Source of the DNA: Siphonodentalium dalli
Taxonomy: Eukaryota; Mollusca; Scaphopoda; Gadilida; Siphonodentaliidae
NCBI GenBank assembly: GCA_032622095.1
Contig: CP136065.1
Coordinates: forward strand, 55,979,949 to 56,043,948
Reading direction: 5' to 3'
DNA: 64,000 nucleotides
In this document: one piece after another, positions 21,942 through 34,481 of the stretch
Layout: the number at the start of each line of letters is the position of its first letter
Numbering within the stretch: position 1 is the first letter of the stretch
Translations under genes and position numbers: made by a program
Notes under the pieces: generated by a model
What the model was told of the DNA's origin: nothing
Seen by the model: only the letters and a program-made list of their open reading frames with translations
Databases searched by the model: none

Positions 21942-22194
21942 TATACCCTTCCATGACTACAGTAATGCCCTAAATAATCAACTCCTTAACCACAGCATTT
22001 CTGAAATTTTGTGAAAACCCTGTACCAATGCAATCTCTTATATATTTGAGTCTCCTATATTTAAGAGAATGCATTGGCTTAACAATATTTACAATGCCCT
22101 TGTAAGCCAGTGCATTCTCTTATATACGTGAGGCTCCCTATGGGACAGGATCTTTAATGCTGCACCAGTGTAGCTCCTGTCACGAAAGGGTAAA
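21942..22194 (-). mobile_element. TTAA MITE family D, copy 6, with a B-element fragment
   Basis: Ends TACCCTTCCATGACT and CTCCTGTCACGAAAGGGTAA; both flanking TTAA sites are eroded. A 40-bp terminal piece of a family B MITE (21958-21997) sits where the 'ggagcttcc' part of the terminus should be. Confidence 0.75.
21958..21997. mobile_element. Solo terminal fragment of MITE family B
   Basis: The sequence TACAGTAATGCCCTAAATAA continues to ...ccttaaccacagca and then stops abruptly inside D copy 6. Only one arm end remains, consistent with near-complete loss of a palindromic insertion. Confidence 0.75.
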
Positions 22195-23623
22195 CACCCC
22201 TAATTTACTATATCTTGGGCTTTGGGGGTAAAAAATATTTGGATTTGAGTCGAGGAAATCTTTAATTTATTTTCTCCACTTGGAATATTTGTCAGCCAAG
22301 CAAAAACTCTACTCGAAATGTATACGGACATGCGCAGTGTAACGAGATCACGTAAAGGTCACTGTTCGCTGTGGCTTTGGCAGATCGGAATTGATCTTTG
22401 GAATAAAAAAAATTATGAAAACTATTGGCAGAAACAAAATGGACAGTATCTTGTTATAGTTGGCATACAAGTACATAGGTATACTTATTCCCGATTCAGT
22501 AATCATGTTTAGTCATGAAAAGAGACAAGTTGTAATATGATGCCGATCACATGTGTAACAAGATGCTTGCTTATATTTGTCATTACACTTGTGTGGAAAT
22601 TCCAGTTAGAATCAGGCATCATCGTATATGAAATTCGAGGTGGAGAATAAATAGCTGTCAAAAATCAAAATCTAGTAACTGTGCATTGAAAGATGGGTTC
22701 CTTGATGCAAATCAAATATTTCTCACCTCCGAAGTCGAAGAAATAGTAGTTTAATGTGTTGTTTAAAACATCTACAAAGACTTTCTATGGATCAGTCAAA
22801 GTTTTGTTGGAAAAAAAATTGTTGGAATGCTATTGGAATCCATTTTCAAAATGGTTATTCAAGTTGGCTTTAGAATTTGTAGGCCTGTCTAATTACTTGA
22901 TATATGACAGCATTACAGCTGAATTCTGGGCTTGTGCCTCCAAACGATCTTCATTCACCCATCAAATAGTTATAACGCTTTTGGAGGCCAATAAATTCAA
23001 ATATTTATTGGTCTTAAGCACAATAAATTAAACTACACTGGTATGCTGTCAATGGTGGGGGGTGCTAACTTCTTGTTTATGGTTTGAAAATCTCAACAAA
23101 CTACCCAAGGTCAAAGTAATCCTGTTCAAATATAATACAATATCACGTTATAGGTTGGTAGTGATTACCCTCATTCAGAATAATGACAATTGGTGTTCAA
23201 TAAGCCAGGGTATAGGACAATTCAAACATTGTCATTGGTTTTGATGTACTTAAAGTATGTGCATGTGTCACATGCTAGCTGGGTTCACCTAAGGTGAACT
23301 TGTAATGATTGAGGCCTTAGCACTTTAATGCGGGCAATATATTTCGCACATCTACCAATGAAATTTTTGACACCGACACCCCCCCCCCCCCCATGTTAAA
23401 ATGCCATCATCTTGAATCAATGCATCAAGCAAAATAATGAAATATTTATATCCCTTGATATGTTCTGAAGTCTTGACCTTAGAAATCTTCCCTGTTTTCT
23501 AAAATGGCTCTTTTTTAAGGTGAGCCATTTTTGGCTTCCCTCAAGTCATTTAAGGGCGAGCAATTATCTGTGGCTCTCATAAATTTTTTAAATAGTCATT
23601 CTGATCTGCAAATCTTGAGCAGT
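22195..23623. other. Intron sequence, nothing identified
   Basis: Includes palindrome GTTCACCTAAGGTGAAC at 23283-23299 and a C tract at 23381. Frames at 22318 and 22756 are unrecognised. Confidence 0.5.
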
Positions 23624-24052
23624 CTAGCCTGTCTGTCATTTACAGAATGAGGTCCCCAGAGGGAGAATTTAGTGACACTATCCTGCTAGCATCACCAAAT
23701 TCACCCTCTGGGAACCTCATTCTGCATAGACCTCAACTTCTATGGGAGACCTAGGATCAGATTAAAGTTCCCCAGTTAAAGTTTGTAATGTTCACCCATT
23801 AGTCACCTCGATTATGCATTTTATCTTCTACAAATAAGGGGAAAAAGAAACTTCTCTGAAAGGAAAAAGTAACTAAAAACAATGTTAATTTGAGACTATA
23901 GATACTTCCCAGAAGATGAGACCTATTAAAGCAGAATGAGGTTCACAGAGGCTGAATTTGGTGATGCTAGCCCACTTTTCGGGAGAGCATCACTAAATTC
24001 ACCCTCTGGGGACCTCATTCTGCAAATGACAGTCACACTATTTGAAGGCTTG
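23624..24052. mobile_element. hAT-like MITE family C, copy 5
   Basis: Ends 'ctagcctgtctgtcatttac' and 'gacagtcacactatttgaag-gcttg'. Both hairpins and a diverged spacer (cttctgggaagtatc type) are present. The flanks share GAGCAG, a decayed duplication. Confidence 0.8.
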
Positions 24053-25339
24053 AGAGCAGCCTAATTACTCAATCAATTCTTTATTCTAGTTACAGAATAA
24101 TAGAAAGTCTTATTATGAGAATTATAATCATTTACTTTATCAAAAATCTATATATCTTTCTATATGTAAGTCTTCATCAGTGGCCTTCAAACTCAAGATC
24201 CCCCCTCCCCTCCCCATGGAATCAGCTTGTTAATAAAACTCTGAGGTTTTAATTCCGTTGTTTGATAAATATTTCCTGACTGTCTTGCAGCAACCATGAA
24301 GTCATTGCTATAAAAATAATTTCATTTATCTTTGTATTTTATAATCCTCCTAACGGATAATGGTCCCGTCTTGATTCATTTGGGATGTACTAAATACAGG
24401 GAAAATGATAATTTTGGGGAAAATAACATTACTTTCTCATAGACATCATCTTGACATGCATATTTTCACACTAAAGATCACAGTAAAATCATTAGTAAAT
24501 ATAGTGGTTACGCCAGCATACAAAAAAAGGACACTGGGGTCAAAATAAATCTGTTCCGTTTGATATAAAACTGACCAGTATGATGTTTGCAGGTCTCAGT
24601 TATAGGGAAGATTAGATGCAAGGCGTTAAATCCAAGTTGCTGGGCACTTTTAATCTTTTCTACCAACAGTCAAACCCTTATTATTTTCATATCAAATTGT
24701 TAACCTGAGGGTCACTTTTGTTTGTTAAGATGAAACCAAATTGGACAGACTCACACCATAGAGGGAATAAAATAGCTATTGTTACTCATGTTGTGTTAAA
24801 TTCTTAAAACTAACATTTGATCAGGAGAATGCTTGAGGAGGATAAAGCAAAGGACTTCTAATGCTATTACCTGAGGTCGGACAAGCATGGCTATCACATC
24901 AGTGTTTGTCGCGTGTGGGCATGTCGGTTGGCGTGTGTGTGGTACATTGTTCTCATCAGCAAAGGACAGGTGCCTAGGCCTTTAATCACAGCTGCTTGCT
25001 ATTGTCCAAAGCCTGACCTTACAAACAACCAAATCAATTGGTCGGTAATCACCAACTTTGGCCGTCTTTTCATCTCAATGCCATGTCCAGCTAGTATTGT
25101 TTTTCAGCTTGTAACAGATGGGGACAACGGTGTCATTTGAGGGTATTCGGAATACCGCCATTCATGTACTAATTACAAGCTATTTTACCTGAAAACTTTT
25201 TCAGCTGATTCACAAATTCCACACCTTTTATCAATGAGCCAATCGAATACTCGTTTATTTTATTAGTACTACGTGATGGGTGGTTACGCAAGGTCCCCTG
25301 GCCTGCCAGGTCAATCTACCCTCCCAGGACACTGATTCA
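24053..25339. other. Intron sequence, nothing identified
   Basis: No repeat or coding signal recognised up to the start of the tandem array; the 75-codon frame at 24913 is unsupported. Confidence 0.5.
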
Positions 25340-28160
25340 TTACTCTGAAGACGCTGTCCCCCTTGGCCCTTATGTTCCCTGTTGATTGTCTTCTTTAGAA
25401 ACTTGGTGTAGCATTTGGCATATAACATTATGCCTTTTGTATGTCATGCCCTTTGTATTGGGTTGATTGATACACAAAGTGAGATGGTACCATCTCACAC
25501 CATGGTGTCACACCATCAACAGTGACCTGACCTCAGCGCAACAGATGAAATATTTAAATTTCAATATTGGCCTCAATCTCAAAACTCGATCACTGGTTTC
25601 GATGATTGTATAATGATCGAGTGATAATGATTTGTGAATATCACAGATTTTACACACTCGCACAAGGTTTCCACATCTAATAATACAAATTTTATATAAT
25701 TTTTGCCATGGTTTGGTATACATCATCCATGCATCAGCAATTTACATTAGCATGGGCTACAGGTCGTACCTTTGGTCGTACCATGATGAAATTTGTCATG
25801 GCTGTTGTCATTGACACGTAGAAGGGAAGGAGTCATTTTGGGGTTATTTGGCAAAAAAAACATGGCCTCAGCAGCCATCTTGGATTTAAAAGTTCAATCC
25901 ATTAGCATAGGCTACAGACTGTACCATTCGTCTGACCATCATGAAATTTGACATGTATGTTGACATGTAGATGGGAATGATTTGTTTTGGGGTGAAACGG
26001 CCAAAAATCATGGCTGCCTTCGGCCATCTTGGTTTTCAGTTTTAAACAATGCAAATTCATTAGCACGGGCTATAGGCCAAACCGTTAATTTGTTTGATAA
26101 TTATGAAATTCGTCATGGATGTTGACATTGACATTTAGATGGGAACGAGTTTTGGAGTCATTCGGCAAAAAAACATGGCTTCCAACGGCAATCTTGGATT
26201 TCAAAATGTAATAAAATTAGCACAGGCTACAGACCATACTGTATTTCAACTTTCCACATTCCTAAGCACTCCATTGCATGGCTATAACACTTGAAACTTT
26301 CCCCTCTCTAAGTTGAGCTACAATGTCACTGACACTTTCATTTATTATTTGATATTCGCTTAAACCTTTTAAGCGAATATTTGAATAATGCTCTGATTTG
26401 AAGACACTGACCCCCCCCCCCCCCCCCCCCCCCCCTGGCCCTTATGTTATCTTTGATTGTCTTCTTTAGAAACCTGTTGTACCTTCTCACACCGTGGTAT
26501 CACGCCATCAACAGTGACCTGACCTCAAGGCAACAGCTGAAATATTTAAATTTCAATATCTGCCTCAATCTCGAAACTCTATGACTGCTTTGGATGATTG
26601 TATTATGATCAAGTGATAACGATTTGTGAATATCACTGATTTTACACACACGTACATGTAAGGTTTCCATGTTTATTAAAAAAAATTATATAATTTTGTG
26701 TAAATTTTTACCAATTATTGCCATGGGTTGGTATCCCTCCTCCATGCATATGTGTACGTACATACGTCCATTAGCAATTTCCATTATCATGGGCTACAGA
26801 TCGTACCTTCGGTTAGATCATTATGAAATTTTGCATGGCTCTTGACATTGACATGTAGAAGGGAAAGAGTCATTTTGGTGTTATTTGGCAAAAAAACATG
26901 GCCTCAGCAGCCATCTTGGATTTCAAAATTCAATCCATTAGCACGGGCTACAGGCCGTACCATTCGTCTGACCATCATGAAATTTGACATGTACGTTGAC
27001 ATGTAAATGTAGATGGGAACGATTTGTTTTGGGGTGAATTGGCCCAAAATCATGGCATCATGGCTGCCTTCAGCCATCTTGGTTTCAAGTTTTAAACGAA
27101 GTAATCCATTAGCATGGGCTACAGGCCAAACCGTTGGTATGATAATTATGAAATTTGTCATGGATGTTGACATTGATATTTAGATGGGAACGAGTCATTT
27201 TGGAGTCCTTCGGCAAAAAGACATGGCTTCCAGCTGCAATCTTGGATTTCAAAATGCAATCAAATTATTTAAACTTTCCACATTCCTAAGCACTCTATTG
27301 ACCATAACACTTGAAACTTCCCCTCTCCAAGTTTATATCCTTAAACCTTTCAAGCGAATATTTGAAAAATGTTCTGATTTGAAGACACTGACCCCCCCCC
27401 CCCCCCCCCTTTGGCACTTGTGTTCACTTTGATTTGAGGTCATGCTAATGGATTACTGACCTCAAGGCAACAGCTGAAATATTTAAATTTCAATATCTGC
27501 CTCAATATCTAAACTCTATGAATGGTTTGGATGATTGTATTATGATCCAGTGATAATGATTGTGAATATCACAGATTTTACACACTCACACGTTTCCACA
27601 TCCAATAATACAAATTTTATATAAATTTGTGGTAAGTTTTTACCAATGTGCTTATAATACGCCATTATTTAGTATTTTATATTCTCATGAATTTGCTGTT
27701 TGAATATTTGCCGAAGCTTAATTGCAAGCGATTATTTTAACAATATTCAGATTCGGAAGACACCTTCTCCCCTGTCCCTTACGTTCCCTATTGATTGTCT
27801 TCTTTAGAAACTTGGTGTAGCATTTGGCATTTAACATTATGCCTTTTGTATGTCATGCCCTTTGTATTGGGTTGATTGATACACAAAGTCAGATGGTACC
27901 ATCTCACACCTTGTTGTCACTCCATCAACAGTGACCTGACCTCAGCGCAACAGATGAAATATTTAAATTTCAATATCAGCCTCAATCTCAAAACTCGATC
28001 ACTGGTTTGGATGATTGTATAATGATCAAGTGATAATGATTTGTGAATATCACAGATTTTACAAACCCGCACAAGATTTCCACATCTAATAATAAATTTT
28101 TTATATAAATTTGTGGTAAATTTGTACCAATGCGCTTATAGTACACCATTATTTAGCATA
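25340..28160 (+). repeat. Large tandem array of ~1-kb units with poly-C tracts
   Basis: Four diverged units start near 25344, 26397, 27381 and 27751. Shared blocks include 'gattgtcttctttagaaact', 'acagtgacctgacctca.gc' and 'aaatatttaaatttcaata'. The first two also hold ~165-bp subunits with 'cagccatcttggatttcaaa'. Homopolymer C runs of 25 (26411-26435) and 18 (27392-27409) sit at one equivalent position. Unit 3 is shortened to about 370 bp. Confidence 0.75.
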
Positions 28161-28880
28161 TCATTTGCTCAACTTGTCAAAGTCTAGTTTGAGCTATTGC
28201 CGTGGATTGGCTTCCATCCGTTTGTCTGTGCATCAACAATTTCCTTCAGCACAACCTACAGGCCACATCCCTCATCCGATCATCACCAAACTTCATACTT
28301 ATCTTCGGGTGACCTCTAGATGGGAGCCATTAATTTTTTCCGAAATTCATTAAAAAACATGACCGCCCGCAGCCATCTTGGATTTCAAATTTAAATCCAT
28401 CGGCACACCCTGCAGCCCACATTTATTGCGAAATGTTTTGAAAATTTACAGTGATATTTAGGATAACCTAGATGGGAGCTATCAAAAATGATTATCGATT
28501 ATCACCAAACTTTATATGGATATTCATGGTGAACTCTAGATGGCAGTCATCAATTTTTTTCCGAAATTTGTTGAGAAACATGGCTGCCAGTGGCCATCTT
28601 GGATATTACTCTTTGCATGACTAAATCCTTCGGCACAACCTACAGGCCACATCCCTCATCTGATCATCACCGAACTTCATATGGATCTTCGGGGTGACGT
28701 TTAAATGGGAGCCATCGACTATTTCCAAAATTTATTAAAAAACATGGCCACCAGTAGCCATCTTGGATTTCACATTTGAATCCATGCGCACACCCTGCAG
28801 TCCGCATATATCAAAGAAATGTTTTGAAAATTTACAGTCATGATTAGGATCACCTCCAGAAGGGAACTGTAAAATTTGAA
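28161..28880 (+). repeat. Tandem units with CCATCTTGG motifs
   Basis: About four units of 150-220 bp repeat 'cagcacaacctacaggccac', 'gatcatcaccaaacttcata' and 'aaaacatggc.gcc...gccatcttgga'. A continuation in style of the preceding array. Confidence 0.7.
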
Positions 28881-28992
28881 CAATTCTAAATGAAAATGTA
28901 TTGTGTAGTTCGCAGTTATATACTACATTTATATTCTGGGTACAGCTTGTATCCCTAGGTGGCATACAGGGCATCTCGAGCATCTCTCTTAC

Positions 28993-29088
28993 CGGTGTCA
29001 CAGCTGGTGACATCAATCTCGCCACAACCAACGTGTCTCTCACTATAGTAATCCACGATGATGACTCGCAAAACGTACATGCACAAAT
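28993..29088 (-). other. Exon-like island, minus strand, unrecognised
   Basis: A patch visibly richer in G+C than its surroundings carries, on the minus strand, a strong acceptor (ggtttcttcttccag, AG ending at 29089) and a strong donor (ACACCG|GTAAGAG, GT at 28992-28991) enclosing 96 nt. Two frames are open; one reads VDYYSERHVGCGEIDVTSCD within it. A + strand frame is also open across 28901-29125. I cannot name a product. It directly follows the tandem-repeat region ending near 28880. Confidence 0.2.
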
Positions 29089-29751
29089 CTGGAAGAAGAA
29101 ACCCCAGAGCACCTCAGCACGCTAATAAAGAAAGAGCGAGTGCAGATCTTCGCTCTCTGCGCACCATTTGACCAATAGGCATTAACAAGAAGGACATTAA
29201 TTAGTCGCCTCCATTATGACACATAATACTTCCAATTGTTCGTCATCACATAGGAATTCTTCGCAAGTTGTAAAGTAGCCAATTTTATTTTCATCTTGTT
29301 GGTTCATTTCTTATTTCGCGCTTTAGCAATCTCCACAGAGTTGTGTCCTTTTGCTAACTGGAAGTCACATGATCAAATTTTTTAAATGGATACACACAAA
29401 TCAGTTCTGCTCTGAGTGTATAGGAAAACTCATATGGCGTCATTGTATGTATAATGTATAGGCAACCAACACAGCCATGCGTGTGGTCGCAATAATTGCC
29501 ATCCAGTCAGCTGATCCAGTCATTATTTTTGTGAACATGTCAGGAGAAGTAAACGGTTCCAATAGGCCCCTGCGTATATAATCAATATTTGTTATGTTAT
29601 TCAATTCGACATCGATATTCGATTCGACTTAGAACCAACAAATAGTAATTTTGAATACAACAAACCAGTGAACATGAACGTAATGCATTTATCAGTAATA
29701 TTTGGACATCCTCAACTACTGCGAAGTATAACAAGTAGATACACTCGCAAG

Positions 29752-29968
29752 TACAGTAATGCCCTGAGTAATAGACTCCTTAACCACAGCAGAATTATGG
29801 GTAACTTTTCAGGATTTAATCGGAAATATGGCTTGTTGCCATTCATCGGAAAGCTCTCATTGAGAGCTTTCCGATGAATGGCAACAAGCCATATTTCCGA
29901 CTAAATCCTGAAAAGTTACCCATAATTCTGCTGTGGTTAAGGAGTCAATTACTTAGGGCATTACTGTA
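29752..29968. mobile_element. Palindromic MITE family B, copy 9
   Basis: TA 29752 and 29967; near-perfect palindrome centred on 'gctctcattgagagc'. Confidence 0.9.
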
Positions 29969-30329
29969 TTCCCTTGCCATTTTAAGGTTTAACTTTAACT
30001 GTTCTAACCCTCTTGTTTCATTGATTGCGATTATAACAGTTCCAATAGGAGATCGACGGAAAGATACTTCACAATTCTGTTGAACGGTACATCACGTGAC
30101 TGCGAATACACGCTATATTATATGCATTATCTTTTCATTATTTTATTGTGTTTGCTCAGTTTTGAATTGCAGTGGCAGCTGTAATGTCCTTTGCGAAAGT
30201 GCAGGTCAAAGCCCTTTAATCAAACCCCTGTTTTATAGTTGACAAAGTCTTGATAGTGTAATTATGCAATGGTCCATCTCCTATTCTGCATTTTGAATCT
30301 ATGTGGAATTCCCTACTAGTGACATGGGA

Positions 30330-31320
30330 AGTTTTTATTAGTCGAGTTTTTTTCCAAAACTCGACTTATAGTATGATGGGGGACGGTGGGCGGGCGGACA
30401 TATGTGTAAGTACATATCCATGCACGTAAGCTGCAGACAAAAAATCTGGTTCGTCCGCACATTTATTACAGAGTTATGGCCTTTGAATTTTCAGCTCGTT
30501 AGCGCAATAACTTCAACAAACGTTATCCGATTTGATTGAAATTTGGTATACAGGTGTCTCCCAAGAATATCTCGGATGAGTTCGAAAACCGGCCTGGTCC
30601 GATAAAATTTGATAGAGTTATGGCCCTTAATTAGTCATTTTTCACGAATTTTCAGTTCGTTAGCGCGATAACTTCAACAAACGTCATCCGATTTGATTGA
30701 AATTTGGTATATAGGTGTCTCCCAAGAATATCTCGGATGAGTTCGAAAATCGGCCTGGTACGATAAAATTTGATAGAGTTATGGCCCTTAATTAGTCATT
30801 TTTCACAAATTTTCAGCTCGTTAGCACGATAATTTAACAAACATCATCCTATTTGATTGAAATTTTGATATTTAGGTGTTCTCCCAAGAATACCTCGGAC
30901 AAGTTAGAAAACCGGCCTGGTCCGATAAAATTTGATAGAGTTATGGTCCTTAAGTAGTCATTTTGTACGAATTTTGAGCTCGTTAGCACGATAACTTCAA
31001 CAAACGTCATCCGATTCAACTAAAATTTGGTATATAAGTGTCTTCCAATAATATACTGGACGAGTTCGAAAACCAGCCTGGCCCAATAAAATTTGATAGA
31101 GTTATGGCCCAATAAAATTTGATAGAGTTATGGCCCTTAATTAGTCATTTTTCGTGAATTTTTAGCTCGTTAGCGCGATAACTTCAACAAACGTCCTCCG
31201 ATTTGTTTAAAATTTGGAATAGACATACTTGCCAAGAATATTTCGGACGAGTTCGAAAACCAGCCTGGCCTGATAAAATTTGATGGAGTTATGGCCCTTA
31301 ATTAATCATTTTTCGATTTT
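30330..31320 (+). repeat. ~160-bp tandem array with 5' hairpin
   Basis: Opens with a short inverted repeat (GTCGAGTTTT...AAAACTCGAC, about 30342-30366), then five units spaced about 160 bp repeat 'tcgttagcgcgataacttca', 'tgaaatttggtatataggtg' and 'gagttatggcccttaattag'. A 26-bp internal duplication lies at 31105-31130. Such arrays are common in mollusc genomes. Confidence 0.78.
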
Positions 31321-31464
31321 ACCTATTAATTAGTCTACCGATACTGATGCACACCAATTGGCGGTAGCCACCGTCGGTAAGCCACCGAAAACGAGACACA
31401 TCATCTCTGATGCCACCTCTTGTTTACACACATAAAGTGCCCTAAAAAATTTATTTTCCTAATT

Positions 31465-32230
31465 GTTATACCCCCTTTTAAAAAAAAAAGGGGGGTATAC
31501 TGTTTTGCACCTGTCCGTTCGTGCGTCGTGACGTCCGTCCGATGTCTGTTCATGTCATAACTTGAACAGTAGTGCTCGGATCTCAATGAAATTAGGTATG
31601 GATGTTCACTACTATGAGAACATTAAATAGAGGGTTCCATCGTTTTGTTCGGATTTTCCATTCTAGAGTTATTCATCTTTGTTTATCTGGAAATAGTGGC
31701 TTTTTGGACCGTCTGGTGTCTGTTCATGTCGTAACTTGAACAGTAGTGCTCGTATCTCAATGAAATTTGGTATGGATGTTCTCTACTATGAGGACATTAA
31801 AATTAAAAAGAGGGTTCCATTGTTTTGTTCGGATTTTCCATTCTAGAGTTATACATCTTTGTTCATCTGGAAATATTGGCTTTTTGGACCATCTGGTGAC
31901 TGTTCATGTCGTAACATCAACAGTTGTGCTGGGATCTCAATGGAATTTGGTATGGATGTTCACTACTATGAGGACATTCAATAGGGGGTTCCATTGTTTT
32001 GTTCCGCTTTTCCATTCTAGAGTTATTCATCTTTGTTTATCTGGAAATGTTGACTGTTTGGTCCATCCGATGTCTGTTCAGCTCATAACTTCAACAGTAA
32101 TGCTCGGATCTCAATGAAATTTTGTATGAGGACATTTAATGGCACATTCACATGTTTGTTTTGGTTTTTTGTTCTATAGTTATTCATCTTTGTTTATATG
32201 AAAATGCTGATTTCTGGGTTCATATGTCTG
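31465..32230 (+). repeat. ~177-bp tandem array with 5' hairpin
   Basis: Opens with a hairpin (TATACCCCCTTTT...AAAAGGGGGGTATA), then 'tgcacctgtccgttcgtgcg'. Four units begin near 31540, 31717, 31895 and 32070 with 'tgtctgttcatgtc.taactt' and 'atctcaatgaaatttggtat'. Confidence 0.78.
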
Positions 32231-32554
32231 AGTATAGCCATCATAAGTTATAGATGTGCCCACACTAGTTTGTTATGTTTTGAAGAAATTATGTCTTTAA
32301 ATTTCGATCCACCATTCACAAAAAAATACGACAACGTGTTTTATTTAATAGATAATTCTGACATACAGACGAAAACGGGAAACATATCATTATCTTATTT
32401 CTGCAAGCAAGATTATGAAATATTTGACTCGATATTCGATTTGTTTTCAAATTTGTTGAGAGCTATTGGTTGATTCGATCAAAAATCCACTATTGGCAGG
32501 GACCTAGGTTCCAATGCCATTTTGTATTGTAATACTTATTGGTAATAAATATGT

Positions 32555-32944
32555 TTAACCCTTTACCCAACAGAAGGCCCCTGTGCCAATGCATTCTCTT
32601 ATATATGCGAGTCGACCATAGGTTGCCTCGCATATATAAGAGAATGCATTGGCTTAACACATTAAAAATTATAAAATTGTTAAAGAATGTAAGAAAAAAT
32701 GGTAAAAAGTGTTAAAAAAAGTTTTTTTTTAGGCCAATGCATTCTCTTATATATGCGAGGCGACCTATGGTCGACTCGCATATATAAAAGAATGCATTGG
32801 CACAGGGCATAACTGTAACCATCACAATGTGGTCAATGAGCCGATTCCAATGATATCCATATTTGTATGGTTCTATTGAGACAGACTGAAGATATTTTAG
32901 GCTGTTGAAGCTGGTTTTGGCCGGTTTGTTGGGTAAAGGGTTAA
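32555..32944 (+). mobile_element. TTAA MITE family A, copy 4
   Basis: TTAA at 32555-32558 and 32941-32944, with the CCCTTTACCCAACA TIR at both ends. Both hairpins and the 'aagaatgtaagaaaaaatgg' spacer are present. A short deletion removed 'tttatttggccgg' near the right end. Confidence 0.9.
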
Positions 32945-33439
32945 ACTAAAGAACATTGTCAAATATTTTAGTGCAATGTTTTTTTTTAGCTATGACACTT
33001 ATTCAACAATATGGGAACCTGTGTACCTGCGATTCTATTAGTAGGATCGATCAGACTTATTTTATTAGAGTTACTGCCCCTTTTCAACTTGGTGTATCTG
33101 TTCATTAGAGAATTCAAGATTATTTGGAACATGAATTTAATACTAACATGGAATATTTCCAATTCTCAATTCTATAAATTATCATTGAAGCACAAGCTTA
33201 TTAAAATCAACAAAGTGTTTTTGATTATATAGCAATAATCAACACCGGAGCCCACTAATCTATGGTCCGTATGATGGATTTATCTGAAATAAAAACATGA
33301 AATGTCAAAGTTATCATCTGTCTTGGGGAAGTATGAGTTCTCATCGGCATCCAGCATAGTTTTCATAGATATTGGACTTTTATAATGTTGAATAAGAAAC
33401 TTAAATCCGCTTTAAAGATTGTTCACCTAAATGAGGGAT

Positions 33440-33835
33440 AGTACATGTGGATTCGCTGACATACTAACAGGACATTGGCTCAGACTCATTTGATTAAAGA
33501 CATATTATGGACTTGTTCGGGTGCATTCGGGTGTGTTATGCCAACCTGGGGAATATAGCATTCTACTAACATCGCCGAAATTTTAAAAAAGAAATCGACC
33601 ATACCACTCCATAGAAAACATCATCTGAACAAGGCTCAATTGTAAATATTTACATCAAGATTCGGGACGCAACTATCGGCAATAAACAGACACAAATGAT
33701 TTCGCCATCGAGAGTCCTTGGATTTCATTAATGATGATGTGCTTGTTGTCAATTTGGATTAATTTCATAAAAATAACTACTTTGAGCAAGATTATTCTCC
33801 ATTTCTATTTGATCACACTACCGGAGTTTTAACCT
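33440..33835 (+). repeat. Interspersed repeat family H, copy 2
   Basis: Same order of blocks as copy 1 from 'attaaagacatattatggac' to 'tttgatcacactaccggagt'. Confidence 0.7.
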
Positions 33836-34481
33836 TTAATACGCTTCAGGGGGGGGGGGTCGAAAAAAATTTGCTGGCACATATGCTGATTTTTTACTTT
33901 CGACCCACCCCGCGTCCAAATTAGGTTCCGTTTTCGGCAGTTTTTTCCGACCATTTTTGGACACCCACCCCCCTTTTAACACTAAAACAGAGATTTGCGG
34001 GGGGAAATTCACTATAAACAGCTGTTTATGAATTTCTGTGCATACTATTAGTCATGGATGTTAACATTGACATGTAAATAGGAACAAGTCATTTTGGGGT
34101 CATTCGGTCAAAAAAAACATGGCTGCCATCTTGGACTACTGGGCTATACTGTTTGTCTGATCATCATGAAATTTGTCATTTATGTTAATAACGACATATA
34201 GATGTGTTTCAAGCCAAACTCATTGCAAAAACAGTCAAAAAGACTTGCAGGAAAAATATATTTGAGTTGCGGAAAAAAAATGTTTTTTGTCCTATCGACC
34301 ACCCACCCACCCCGGCATACGTGCTCGGAAAAAACTTTTTCCCACCCCCCTGTACGCTTGGGCCAAAATACAAATTTTTTTCCCCTGATCCAACCTACCC
34401 TAATAAAAACCTCCCTACCGGTACTCAAAATATTTTATTTTGCTTCCCAGAGAATTAAAAAACAACAATTTCAACCTGAAT

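Noticed and set aside
29752-29968. Recurrent peptide MGNFSGFSRKYGLLPFIGKL in many frames
   Set aside because: It is simply the translation of family B palindrome arms, present on both strands of each copy.
30330-32230. Helitron classification of the tandem arrays
   Set aside because: No TC 5' end or hairpin-CTRR 3' end could be placed with confidence, so they are listed as tandem repeats only.
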